A DNA stretch of 64,000 nt, taken from Megamerina dolium (taxonomy: Eukaryota; Arthropoda; Insecta; Diptera; Megamerinidae). This document shows, piece by piece, positions 22,857 through 35,165 of this stretch (within the stretch, counting starts at the first letter, position 1; each line of letters starts with the position of its first letter). The stretch is from positions 9,627,277 through 9,691,276 of the forward strand of contig OY978526.1 in NCBI GenBank assembly GCA_963854835.1. The letters are read 5' to 3'. The notes under the pieces are model-generated. The model saw only the letters and a list, made by a program, of their open reading frames with translations. It made no database searches and had not been told where the DNA came from. The position numbers and the translations under genes are program-made.

Positions 22857-24104
22857 CAAGGTGCGACGATTATGTATTAAGACTCGAATCATATCTCAGC
22901 AACCAAGCGCGCCATCTATGTGTGACCACATGCGTTTCATGAAGCTTCAAACTTCCTCTACTAACTGTCAAAATTTCATGGCATTTGGTTGACATTTAAT
23001 CTTTATTGACATTCATTTTACAAAACATGGTTCGTTTGATGTTGAAATTTTAACATGGAGTATAGAGCGGTCATTAAACTCCACGGAAAAATTGGTAAAA
23101 GTACATCAGAAACATTCGGAATGATGCAGCAAGCTTTTGGTGATGCTTGTTTATCAAGATCAAATGTTTTTATATGGCATAAACGGTTTGTGGATGGTAG
23201 AGAGTCGCTGGAAGATGAAATAAAAGAAGGAAGGCCAATTTCAGTGCGGACGCCCGAAGCGATCCAGAAAGTTCGTGGAAATGATGGAAGAGGCCTTAAA
23301 CATCAACAGAGAAACTATCCGACTCATTCTTCACGAGGATTTGGGCAAAACAAACGTCTGCGCGAGATTTGTTCCACACACATTGACCGAGGACCAAAAA
23401 TGAATGAGAGTCAGCCATTCTAGAGACATGGTTGCAGCTACAGAAAATGATCTAAACTTCCTTAAAACAATTGTTACGCGTGATGAAACATGGTATTTCC
23501 AATACGATCCAGAAACCAAGCGTCAAAGTGTGGAATGCAAATAAAAAACCTCACCACAAACCAAGAAAACACGAATAGTTCATCACATTCTTCGATAGCA
23601 AAGCAATTATCCACAAAGAATTTATTCCAACTGGTCAAACAGTTACTTCCGCATGCTACCTCGAAGTTTTGAAGCGTTTGATGTCCAGAATCCGTCGTGT
23701 TTTACCAGAATACCGCGATCCAAAAACTTGGTCTCTGTTGCACCGAGTCACACAGCAATCATTGTTCGTCAATTTTTCGATCGGAATCAGATCTGTGTTG
23801 AATCACCCGCCGTATTCATCTGATTTGGCACCGTGCGACTTCTTTTTGTTCCCAAAACTGAAATTGAAGTTGAAAAGATGCTTTTTTGATGACATTCAGA
23901 CCATACAACAGACTTCGACAAGGGCACTGGAGGCAATTTCGAAAAATGAGCTGGAACACGCGTTCGAATCACTATTAAATCGATGTAACAAGTGTATTGA
24001 ATCAGGAGGAGAATATTTCGAATAAATATACCGAAAAATTAGCAGATATCGTGTTTTAATTGTGTTTTATAGTGGCAGTCTTAATACATAATTGTCGCAC
24101 TTTG
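22857..24104 (+). mobile_element. mariner element (third lineage), complete ends
   Basis: A 1248-bp mariner between TA dinucleotides (22855-22856 and 24105-24106). The inverted ends match over about 28 bp with two mismatches: left CAAGGTGCGACGATTATGTA, right (reversed) CAAAGTGCGACAATTATGTA. The transposase reads left to right and is broken. Confidence 0.9.
23055..24025 (+). pseudogene. mariner transposase, several frameshifts
   Basis: The first frame, MEYRAVIKLHGKIGKS, leads through SRSNVFIWHKRFVDGRESLE and EGRPISVRTPEAIQKV (helix-turn-helix plus linker). Further pieces in other frames read VTRDETWYFQYDPE (first catalytic Asp, near 23475) and HPPYSSDLAPCDFFLFPKLK (third Asp, near 23835), ending with NKCIESGGEYFE at 24025. 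The second catalytic site, normally HDNAP, reads HRVTQ, so that Asp is lost. It is not functional. Confidence 0.9.
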
Positions 24105-24517
24105 TATTAAGTGTATAAATGACCATTAATTGAATGTTTCAACGTGCTAAAACAGTTAACTTCAACTTTAACTACATGAAATATGCGGTTAGATGTATTG
24201 CATATTTATACTTTGAAACATTGGGTTGAGGGTAAAAGAATAAATATCGGTGCCGGATTAAAATGTGTTCGAAGTGTTCCCAGGAATAGGGCGCTGAGCG
24301 CTGATCTCACGAGAGATTTTAAGGCGCATATAAAAGATTATAGATAAAATCCATCGAATTTTGCTAAACTTTCTTTAATAAATAATTTGTTCTAAGCAAT
24401 GAAAATGTAAAAAAATTAAAGTGAATTCATTTAAGCTCAAGAATTATATTTTTCTCCGAAATATTATAAGCTGGCACTTATGGAGGATATCATCACCGAC
24501 ATGTTTGTCTGACTTTT
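24105..24517. other. Spacer, nothing recognised
   Basis: About 400 bp between the mariner and repeat copy C. No coding exon or RNA gene was seen. Confidence 0.55.
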
Positions 24518-26416
24518 TATACCCTGCATAATGCAATATGCATGGTATATTCATTTCGGTCAGATGTTTGTGTCCACTTGAAGGAATCTCCGGAGATATA
24601 GACATAGATATATATTCGTGATCAGCGTCGATTAAATTTTCGATTTAACGATGTCCGTCCGTCCGTCCGTCCGTCCGTCCGTCCGTCCGTCCGTCCGTCT
24701 GTCTGTCACCTGGCTGGTTCGCACGATAACTTGAGTAAATATTGAGCTATTTCGATGAAATTTGGCATAAGTAATCTATGATCCAAGGGTACGGAGGGGA
24801 TTGATATTGGGCATGATCGGTCAATAACCACGCCCACACCAAGCATTCAAAGCGACTAACCTCGAAATTTTCAAAATCTTTAACTTGCTATAACTCACAT
24901 AATATACCACTTGGGACAACAATATTTCGCTCATAGAGTTATATTATACTACTATATAACCTCGCCAAAAGTGGGTGAGCCACGCCTACTTTCTAGTGTA
25001 GCTCCCATACAAAGTGTCTGTACTTCTTTTAAATTGAAACTGCTGTAACTTCTACAATCTTCTGTCTAGAATAACCATAATTGACACTTAGATTAACACG
25101 GCAGTCAGAAATAATATGGCAGAAAATCAATGCGCCACGCCCACTCCTTTTTGGGTCCCCCATACAAAGTTGCGGAAATTAAAAAAAATGTTACCGGTTA
25201 TAACTTGCAAACTATTAAGCGTAGAATAACGAGATTTAAGGTGTGGCTTAGTATTGTACGAGTAACTAGGCTCAAAGAAAATGGGCGCACCACGCCCAAT
25301 GTTTATCGTAGCCCCCATACAAATTTTAAATTGAAACAGCTGTAACTTCAGCAATCTTCTGCCTAAAATAACCATAATTGACACTTAGATTAATATCGTA
25401 GTAGGCAAAAATCTGGCAGAAAATCAGTGTGCCACGCCCACTCCTTCATGGGTCTCCCATACAAAGTCAAGGGAATTAAACTAAAACTTTTAAGCTCCAT
25501 AACTTGCAAACTATTCAGGGTAGAATAACGAGATTTAAGGTGTGGATTAGTATTGTACGAGCAATTAGGCTCACAAAAAATGGGCGTACCACGCCCACTG
25601 TTTATCGAAGCCGCCATACAAATTTTAAATTGAAACAGCTGTAACTTCGGCAATCTTCTGTCTAGAATAACCATAATTGACACTTAAATTAATATCGTAG
25701 TCGGAAATAATCTGGCGAAAAATCAGTGTGCCACGCCCACTCCTTCATGGGTCTCCCATACAAAGTCGAGTGAATTAAACTAAAATTTTAAGCTCCATAG
25801 CTTACAAACCATTTAGCCTAGGACAACGAGACTTAGGGTATGGATTAGTATTGTACGAGCAACTAGGCTCACAGAAAATGGGCGCACCACGCCCAGTGTT
25901 TATCGTAGCCCCCATACAAATTTTAAATTGAAACAGCTGTAACTTAGGCAATCTTATGTCTACAATAACCATAATTGACACTTAAATTAATATCGTAGTC
26001 GGAAATAATCTGGCGAAAAATCAGCGTACCACGCCCACTTCTTATTGGGGCTCCTATACAAAGTTGAGGAAATTAAACAAAAATGTTAACCACCATAACT
26101 TAGAAACTATTCAACGTAGGACACCAAATTTAAGGTGTGGATTAACATTGAAAAATTAATTGGATTTACTAGAAAGTGGTAAGCCACGCCCACTTTTTAT
26201 ATAGCTCCCATACTAAGCCTCGGAATTATCTTAAAATCCTTTTACTTCGTCAAAGTCAACCATATTTCGGGTGTAAATTAGTAGTATATGCAAAAATTGT
26301 TTCTCGAAAAGTGGAAATAAAAGAAAAGTTGGATATTCGAGTAAACTTTTTATATATAAATCTACATATGCAGGGTATAGTTTGGTCGGCCCCAGTCGAC
26401 TGTAAGGAGATTTTTT
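24518..26416 (-). repeat. mini-me-like GC-box repeat element, copy C
   Basis: The longest of the four copies (about 1.9 kb), inverted relative to A and B. The TATACC/GGTATA hairpin is at 24518-24550 and the (GTCC)n run at about 24654-24699. The interior CCACGCCC boxes appear with the same roughly 150-bp spacing, and the GTCGGC hairpin end is at about 26387-26402, with one stem mismatch (GTCGAC). Three copies of the 300-bp dimer account for its length. Confidence 0.85.
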
Positions 26417-29400
26417 CTCTTCTGTTTGTTATTAGAGCTATTTTCCGATACTTTTTCTCCAACTCTACATTTACACCTATGAACTTTTTTATATAATAAT
26501 TATGTTGTGCCTCGAATAACAAATATATATATGTTATGCATTATGTATGATGCTGAATAGAATAAAACAAATGAACCGCTACCACAGCAACAAAAGTAGT
26601 AGCTCGAAAGTAACGTGCCAATTTAAGTAAGTAGGTATGCCCCATCGTAAGAAGTAAATACAATAAATATTATGCGAATAGGTTTGTACTATTTCCAATG
26701 CATTATGTGTTACATATAGAAAATATGTAAATTATACTTGCAATGAACTACTTTACATTACATACATACCAACAATATGTATACCTACATTCATGATACA
26801 TGCGTGTCATAGCATGCACTCATTCGTACTGTATATACTCGAATATGTATGTGAAACTGTGATCTTTTGCCAAAATCTAATAAATGTCAAAATATTTTCT
26901 TCGCTTTGATTTATTATCAACCTCATTTCCTATGCATGTATGCATGCACACACGCACTTACGCACACTGATACATAAGTATGCAACTAGGTATCAGTACT
27001 CATGTATACTCATACATTTGTATGTAGAAATATTATACAACAAACATCAACATGGTTGCATATGGTAAAACTTCATTTTGATATTTAGCTCATGTATTCA
27101 AGCATTCTTTTCTGCCATTACAGTGCATCATTCGAATTGACATTAATGATGATGAGGATGTTGATGACAAATCATTCATACCAAAAATATCACTATGCAG
27201 TAGTAGTGATTTTGTTATTCGTTTTGCCATTTTACTGTTTTTATTTTTCGTTGTTTCTGTTGTTGTTGTTGTATTTTTTTTTATTATTCTATATAAAACT
27301 ACAACAAAATTGATGATATTCATCAAACCAGTATTCAAAAGCGATTAATAATGCATTTTGTTATCAACAATGTGAGTATATTGTATATATATATACACAC
27401 ACACACACATACACATTTCAATAATATCAACAACAACATTAATAATAAAGTGCAACATACCATTGGAGTACAACACATTTTTGCTGTTACTAATATTATG
27501 GTTGTTTCTGTTGTTGTTGTTATTGTTATTGTTGTTGATGTTGTTGTTATTATTATTATTACTAATTTCGCATCAAGGTAAACTACTTTTATTTTTTGTT
27601 GCATTCATGCGTATGTCTTTTTTTAGGGGAGATCTTAATATATTCGGACAGAATTTCTATTTTGGGGCAAAACATTGAACTGGAAGGAAATTTCCAAGAA
27701 ACTATTGAAACTATGATATTATTAAAGAGCTAAAAGCTTGGATAGACTATATTTTGATTGCTTCAAAACTAAATGAAATAAATTCGATTTTTTGAAGTGC
27801 ATAAATTTTTGAAAATATTAATTCCGTATGATTTTTCTTTGGAGATGTGATATAAAATATTTTTATACAAACAATGCACATAGAATGGGACAAAAAAAGT
27901 ATTAATTCCGGTTCAAAAATCACAAAACAAAAAATTCTGAATATTTTTTTTTTTTTTGCAATAAGATGAATTAAAAACAGCTCCTAGCTTGTTATTAATA
28001 CTTTATAAATTTTTTAAAACTCTTAAAGCGAAAATATTTGTAGATTAATTTAAATTAATTAAAATAAATTTAATTTTTTACGATATTCACTGAAAAGAAT
28101 TTTCAAAAAATTGTTCCAATATCTTCCAATAAGAGTTTTTATCGTCAAACATTTTTTATAATTTAAGTTTTGCGCTTTTTGGGGCTATTCCAATAAATTT
28201 TTTAAATAAAATCTATAAATAAACACCTGAAAAACGTTGTTTATTTTAACCCTTCCGTGCACTTGTCCAATATATAATCAATATAAATAATGAGATGTAC
28301 TCTCAGAATGCATCTCTTTCTTGTTTTTTTTTTTTTTTTCTTCCATATACTTGACACAAATTCAAATGCTCACATCCACGTTGTTTGTCACCCGATTTAA
28401 TTGTGGTTAAGATTTCAAAAAACTCACCCATTAGCAAAGGAGTTAAATTTATTTTCCACTCACAATATCTTTAAAAATGCTGGTGGACAATTAAATGCTA
28501 TAAATATTTTTAAAAAATGTATATTGAAAGAAATTACAACTTTTAGCATTTAAACATTTTAAAAAATCAAAAATTAAATTTTTTAATAAATAATTTTGAT
28601 TAAATATTTTCGCTCAATTATAGAAACATGCAAATTAGAGACTTCAATGACAAAAAAAAATTGAATTACAAATTCACTATTTCCCTTTATGATTTCTTCC
28701 AATTGTCGAAACGTTCCCCTATATTCTACAAATACATTACCTTTACAATACAATACATAGTTTCTTGGATTTAATTTCTTTTGCCATTAACATTTTAACA
28801 CTCTGTTGTTGCTGTTGTTGTTGTTGTTGTTGTTGTTTATGTTATTCACATAATTTCTTAATAAGTCAACATTTTTCTCATATAACAACAATAACATTGT
28901 AGTCAAATCATAAATAACAAACAAAGAACTTGCAGCAATTTGCATACACTACATACGAGTATGTATGCTTTCGTAATTGTAGGTGAATATAAAGTCATAT
29001 GAGCGTGACTATTTGTGTAGGTGTATGTGTGTGTGTGTTAATGTTATTACATTATTTAACCAAAATGCAGCTGTGCATAATTGTACCTATACTACTATCG
29101 TATGTACTATATATTGCATACTATATTAGAAGTAGTTGTCTTATTTTTGGTTGTTGTTAGATTTGAAATTTTGTAGACCATTGCATATAACTACAGAGTT
29201 TATTGAGCGCAACTTTAAAAATTAACCCACTTATAAACGGTTGAATTATTCAAATATATCCACATATATGTATGTATATGGATATACATATACCTTTTGT
29301 AATTTACATCATAGCCATGCTTCATAGCTACTCTTACAAATAAGAACAACAAACAATAAGAAACACAACAATTTGCTTATGCGATTAGACTTAATTTTTT

Positions 29401-30060
29401 TACGATTCACCAAACGAACGAATACTAATTATTCACATTTAAACAAGAATTTCAAAATTTTCTAATAAGAGCACAACAACTGGCTACTGTTCAAGAATTA
29501 CATATTTATCTATATGTTATATATTTTTAAAGTAGTATTTTTTTTTTTTTTGTATTTTTTATTGCATTTCTAATATAAATATAATACTCCTTCTTTCACA
29601 TTATTATTATTATATTGATGCTTTACACTTATTACATGAAAAGTAGTTATGGTGAAGAAGTGAAGTTGATGTGTTGTTGCTGTTTTATGCTTATTAGATG
29701 AAATAAGGTTAAGGTGATGGTGGTAAGATGGTATGTTAAAAGATTGTATTTTCTTTTACATTTTACAAAATTCATAAACTAAATATATTTACATATAATA
29801 TACTTAATATACAATAAGTGTGACCGCTTTGCATTTACAGCATATTTTTGCTAATTGATTCTTGAAGATATTTTCACTAATTAACTATTACCTAGGTTTG
29901 TTATTATTCTGACATTAATATGAGTAAATAGTAAGCCCAATAAATTACTTTCAGAGAGCTCTGCTATATAAAATATAATAAAAGAGTTTAAAAATTGATT
30001 TTTCATAAAGCTTCTTTCTATGTAACCACAAAATCTCAGCTTTTAAGAAGTCAAATGTAC
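26417..30060. other. AT-rich spacer with triplet microsatellites
   Basis: About 3.6 kb without a supported gene. GTT/CAA-rich simple sequence occurs near 27254-27272, 27502-27555 and 28805-28837, and a short CA run at 27394-27410. The Leu-only, Val-only and Thr/Ile-rich frames between 27090 and 27680 are translations of these repeats. Poly(T) tracts are at 27945-27957 and 28324-28339. Confidence 0.55.
28805..28837. repeat. (GTT)n triplet microsatellite
   Basis: About eleven GTT units with one GCT interruption. It is one of a cluster of CAA/GTT triplet tracts between 27.2 and 33.6 kb. Confidence 0.9.
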
Positions 30061-30960
30061 GATCGACTTTTATTAATTTTTGCTCCAAAACATTTTTTCG
30101 GAAACTCACTTCAACCCCTCCTAACTCAAATTGTCATGCACCACTAGTATCATTTATATGGGAAAAAGCTATAACAGTTCTCTATTATTTTATGTGTTCG
30201 ACATTTCTCCCGAACACACTTACCTCCTATCTCTAGTTATTAGGCGGCTTCACTATAATAATGACATTTTTAGAAAATAAGTATTCAGCACTCCCTGAGT
30301 GCCCCTAGAAAGATAAAACATGTAACCGATTCACATTCATTTTATCATCATAACATTTTCAACAAATAACTCCTCTAGGAATGTGAAATAAAAGTCCTAC
30401 TCCTATTACTTGTACTTTCCCATTATTTTTACAGAAAACACTTACCAACTACCTTCATCCGTTAAGGGAGCTGCTATGCAAAATGAACGAAAACACCTGA
30501 AAATTGACAAATAACTATAAAGCTGCCCAAGAACCGTCTCTAGAAGGGTAAAATGTAACCGCGACTACCATTACTCTTACCTCTCCAATAGTTTTTCCAA
30601 GCTTACACGGCCCCTTCATCCATCCCTTAATGGGTCTGCCATACAAAATATACATCAACAACATCAGAAATTTGATTAATTACTCCATAGTTCCAAAAGA
30701 GACTAAAAATCGATCAATAACACCATAACTGCTCAATAATCGCCTATATATGGGTAAAATATAAGGCCGACCCCTATTACTTTTACCTTCTCAATATTTT
30801 TCCACTGCATGCTTACCCCCTTGCTCTACTCTTAAAGGGGGCTGCCATACAAATTGAACTCGAAAACAGCTAAAAATCGACAAACACTCATTTAGCTGCC
30901 CAGCAATTTCCGCTAGAGTAATAAAATGCAAGACAGACACCAATTAATTTATTTAATAAT
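30061..30960 (+). repeat. Decayed tandem repeat array
   Basis: Irregular units of about 165-205 bp. Each has a line like AGGGTAAAATGTAACCGCGA followed by CCATTACTTTTACCT-like text, a TTTTTCCA block and GGGCTGCCATACAAA. Recognisable starts are near 30310, 30375, 30543, 30750 and 30913. A homologous block in opposite orientation lies at about 39881-40197, sharing for example GAGATAGGACGTAAGTGTGT with the reverse strand near 30205. Units are diverged, so the array is old. It has no coding capacity. Confidence 0.65.
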
Positions 30961-33165
30961 CCAAAAATTGCTATATCATTGATTTAAATTATCATAAAAA
31001 TACTATTTTCTACTTGCAGCTAAGTATAATATAGCATACAATCATCGTTTATAATCAGTAATGTGATTAAAATGTATATCCTCACGTGATAAATCAATAA
31101 CAACAACAACAACAACAACAAGTTCAAAAATAAATTCACATAATCACATCACTATCACTCGTTAAAATAACATCAACAAATAATTCAAACTCACACAGAG
31201 CCAGAACACAGACTCTAATTCAAAGAATTAAAAAAGAATACAACAAAATGTTAAGATTCAAAAAAAAAAAAGATAACAAAGCATCAAAGCATGAAAGTGC
31301 AAAAACAACTTTATTATGAGAGTAGATGTGGATTAATATGTACGGGTACCTTTACATGTGGGTAAGTATGTATGGAGCTATGAGAAGAGAAAATAAACCA
31401 CAAAAGACTTAGACAACGAACTCGAACTGGCAGAGAAATTAAAATTATTTATACACACACACACACACACACGCACATACCGTGTGATTTAAGTATAAAC
31501 ACACTACGTATACCGCAGAGCAGCCATAAGTAGGTACATATGTACATATATAACCGCATTAAAGAAAAACTTTTCATCGTACATTAATAACAACAACAAC
31601 AACAACAATATAACCTAACTCATTCATAATTTGAAATACCTACTACTTACATACATCTACACCATATACCATATACATACGTATACAATATACCTATAAC
31701 GCTATAGCTAACAAGATCAACATGATGAATAAAACAAAATGAATCTTATATATTAGCTGAACTTGGACGATTGGAAAAGTTTTAGTACCAAGTACTATTT
31801 AGCTGATTGTTTGCTAATCAGTTAGCTCTTTTGTTCTGCTATTTTTTTAGTACTCAAAAGCCAGACATTCGTATATATATGTATGTGTTTTAAATGTTTA
31901 TACATATAATACACAGTGAATTCGCGAAAAATCAACAACAACATGTCTATGATTAAAAACCAGTTCGCACCAACACCTGCTAATATGAATTGAAACCAAC
32001 TCTTGTTATTCACCACTATTTGAACGAACAAATTCACCATCGAATCGAACGCATTCTGTGCATATTATGCAGAAAACTCTTTCACACACACACACACACA
32101 CACACATGCATAGCTAGATTTAATACAAGACAAAAGCAAACCAGACCAAGCAGAGCAAACATGCAAACACTACCATGGCTAATACAATGATGCTCCATCA
32201 ATAGTTGATTTAGTCTGTGAGCAACGTTCATCGTGTTGAAATCATTTAAATTTGTTCGTTGTGCGCATCAAACAGCAACGCATATTAATGTAATTTTTGC
32301 TGTATACGGTTTTGGTTCTTTTATTATTTTGATATTATATTTACACGTCGGTTTTGTCGTGTCGTTTGTTTTCCCTTCGGCCCCTCCACCTATTTGGTTA
32401 ACGTTTGAAGTTCTTTTTTTTTTTTTCTTTGGTTTGTGCCTGCTTGTGGTTTTAATGATTTTGTTCTGCACGCTGCTATTGTCGTGGTAATATACTATTC
32501 ACATATATATGTAGTTGTTATCAAAGTTTACTTGTCTGGCAGCATTTTTTCTATGTGATTTTCGTGTCGCTTTTGCATTTTTCAATCAACAACAAGAAGA
32601 ACGGAAATTGTGTTCTATCTAAAAATTTATTATTATATTTTTCAATTAACATATTCTTATTGTTATTTTTTTTTTTTTTTTTGTCATTCAAATTAAATGA
32701 ATTATACACTAAAAGAAAAAGCACACAACTTGAAATTGATCCAAAAAAAATTATTTAATTTAATTGTTTGGTTCAACAAATCAACAAATTGAAGTTTCTT
32801 TTTCGTCGCAGCAATAAAATTATTATAAAAAAAAAAAAAACAACATAAAAGTCAAAGTGTCAAAATTTCACGTATGAAACGTGTATGAAAAAAAACAACA
32901 AAAAATTAGTGCAAAGCAAAACAAATAGAAATTATATCTTATACATACTATATATTTATTATATGCCCAGTGGCTGTGTTAGCATTGAAAAAATCAACAA
33001 CACATTTGCACATGCACAAATGTAATCGGATATTTTCCATTTACAGCGCTCTATCTCAACTTCATTATCAACGTGTACATATAAGAGGGGAATTAGCAAA
33101 GAAAATTGATTCATAAATTAATAATTTAAAGCGATTTAACAATAATAAAAATTATTTATATAATG
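30961..33165. other. AT-rich, CAA-rich region; possible untranslated leader
   Basis: About 2.2 kb with no recognisable coding exon. CAA triplet tracts are at 31099-31121 and 31588-31608; CA runs at 31452-31472 and 32083-32106. The right part (about 32500-33165) is A-rich and CAA-rich, like many fly 5' leaders, and ends at a good donor-like site (TAATG then GTGAGT at 33166). A leader exon is only a possibility; no transcript evidence is available. Confidence 0.4.
32083..32106. repeat. (CA)n microsatellite
   Basis: Twelve uninterrupted CA dinucleotides. Confidence 0.95.
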
Positions 33166-34229
33166 GTGAGTTAATATTTATTTATTTTTTTTTTCTTTAT
33201 TCTATTCTATTCTCTTCTCTATACTTTTTCCTTCTACCAATATATATATATATATATATCCATTTTCTTTTTCAATATAAATACACATACACATACGAAT
33301 GTAATGTATTTAATATTAAAGTCAACTTTCAACATTCTTAAACTTGTTCCTTTTTATCTTTAATATCCATTATACATTTTGTATTCTGTTGTTATGGTTT
33401 TTTCATACTCTTTATTTTTTTTTTTTTTAATACATTTGGGTCTCATAATAAATGTATAAAATGAAAAAAATATTACTCTTTCGTGCTTGATCGCAAAAAC
33501 CAGTCCAACGCGATTGTTTGTGTTTACTGACTCGTACTAAACAACAATAACAACAACTACAACAACAACAACAACAACACCAGCAATTTCAGAAAGTGCC
33601 AATATCATCACTATAACAGTAGCAGCATAGCATAACCATATGTTCATATGTCCATGATAATAACATGAATTCTAATGTTAATGCGATAGTAATAATATTA
33701 TGGTTGGGATATGTTTATACACATGCTAATTGCATGTATTTGTAAGAATCAGTGAAGCAAATATATCTGGATGGGTGACAAATTTTACACTTAATAGCAG
33801 TTTAAGTATAGGCTAGCGCTTATGCTGTCCTCACCCCATCTAGGGAAGCTATGTGTAATTTTTCCAAGGTGCAAAAATTCCACAAGTTTTATTACTCTGA
33901 ATCGGCCAATAGAAGTCGTCCGTTGTATAAATTTGACACAACTGTAAGAGCTACAATAAAATTCATTGAAACTATTCCCATCCAAATAAAAAGAAATGTT
34001 TGCTAGCAAAAGTTTATGTTCAAAGGTTTCCTAAATGGAGTCACCATTTTGAAATCAATCAATTTTTTCTCTCTACCAAAATGAATAAAATCGAATATCG
34101 TAAAGTGAATAAATATTTATTTTTAAATAGAGAAATGTTCAATGAGCTGAATTAAATGATGTTTATGTTGAATTTGTACGTAAAATGTCAACCATAACAT
34201 TTGAACAACTACATTTAAACGTAAATAGT
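33166..34229. other. AT-rich spacer with (CAA)n tract
   Basis: About 1 kb with a CAA/ACA triplet tract at 33541-33580 and an (AT)n run near 33241-33259. No gene was recognised. The 72-residue minus-strand frame at 33791-34009 has no known motif. Confidence 0.5.
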
Positions 34230-34770
34230 TGTATGATAATGTCCAGCCTTGGCGATCATGAGAATTTTCACCGTATCAGAAATGATCGATCAAATAAATG
34301 CCTTCATAGTCGATAATTTGATAGACTCTTAAAGCCCTCCATAACCGTAGACGAAACATGGTTCTATAGCAACATATCAAAGAATAAGGAACAACTAAAA
34401 CAGTGGATTTCTGTTAGAGGATAGCACCCTAGAAGGTCAATGTCTGCCAACAAAATGATTTTTGCCTATATTTTGAGATGTGCATGGAATAATTTACATT
34501 GAGAAGAACAAGGGAGTAGTGCTCTTCCATCGAGGCACACACAAGTGAGCGATTGAAATGGCAAAATTATATGAATTCCATTACGAATAATTCCTCATTC
34601 TCATCCTCAAACTTTGACTCTCACAGGTTATTATCTGTTTTTCAAACTTAATGGCGATGGCTCAGTGGAAAGGCCTCGTTAAATCGCAATACTTCAAGAG
34701 CACCGAAATATTGCAGATTTATTAGATGAAAAGTATCGAGCAAAATGGAGATTATGCTGTGATATAAATT
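34230..34770 (+). mobile_element. Highly decayed mariner remnant
   Basis: The translation in shifting frames shows VDETWFYSNISKNKEQLKQW (first catalytic block) near 34350 and LTGYYLFFKLNGDGSVERPR near 34620, which corresponds to the SDYFLFPNLKK region of mariners. The central block is unrecognisable and no terminal repeats were found. It is much older than the other mariners here. Confidence 0.6.
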
Positions 34771-34841
34771 GAGGTTTTGTGTTTCAATGATTTTCTTATT
34801 ATCATATGTATTTACTAAATCATAGTATGGTTAAAAAGTAC

Positions 34842-35165
34842 GTCAATCCCATAGAAGAATTTAGAAATAAGTGAAATAAGTGTACATATAGAAGAAAATC
34901 AAAACACAACTTTGTGAAATCTATCAAAGTGAAAAATTCAAGAATATTTGTCACATTAACCCCCTGGATATGTATACAGGTCAAGCATCTCACATTTCAA
35001 ACAAGTACGGCAATCCCATAGAGAAATTTTGAAATAATTGAAATATGTATACATATAGAAGAAAATCAAAACACAACTTCGTGAAATCTATTAAAGTGAA
35101 AAATTCATGAATATTTGTCACATTAACCCTCTGGTTATGTATAAAGGTCATTCATCTCACTTGTC
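34842..35165. repeat. Tandem duplication, unit about 167 bp
   Basis: Two adjacent copies starting CGTCAATCCCATAGAAGAAT (34842) and CGGCAATCCCATAGAGAAAT (35009). They share blocks such as GAAGAAAATCAAAACACAAC and TATTTGTCACATTAACCC with scattered differences, so this duplication is older than the one at 20559. Confidence 0.85.

Noticed and set aside
27335..27678. Membrane or low-complexity protein genes (Leu-, Val- and Thr-rich frames)
   Set aside because: These are translations of GTT/CAA and CA microsatellites on both strands.
33791..34009. 72-residue minus-strand gene
   Set aside because: No motif, no splice signals and no codon pattern that would set it apart from chance frames.
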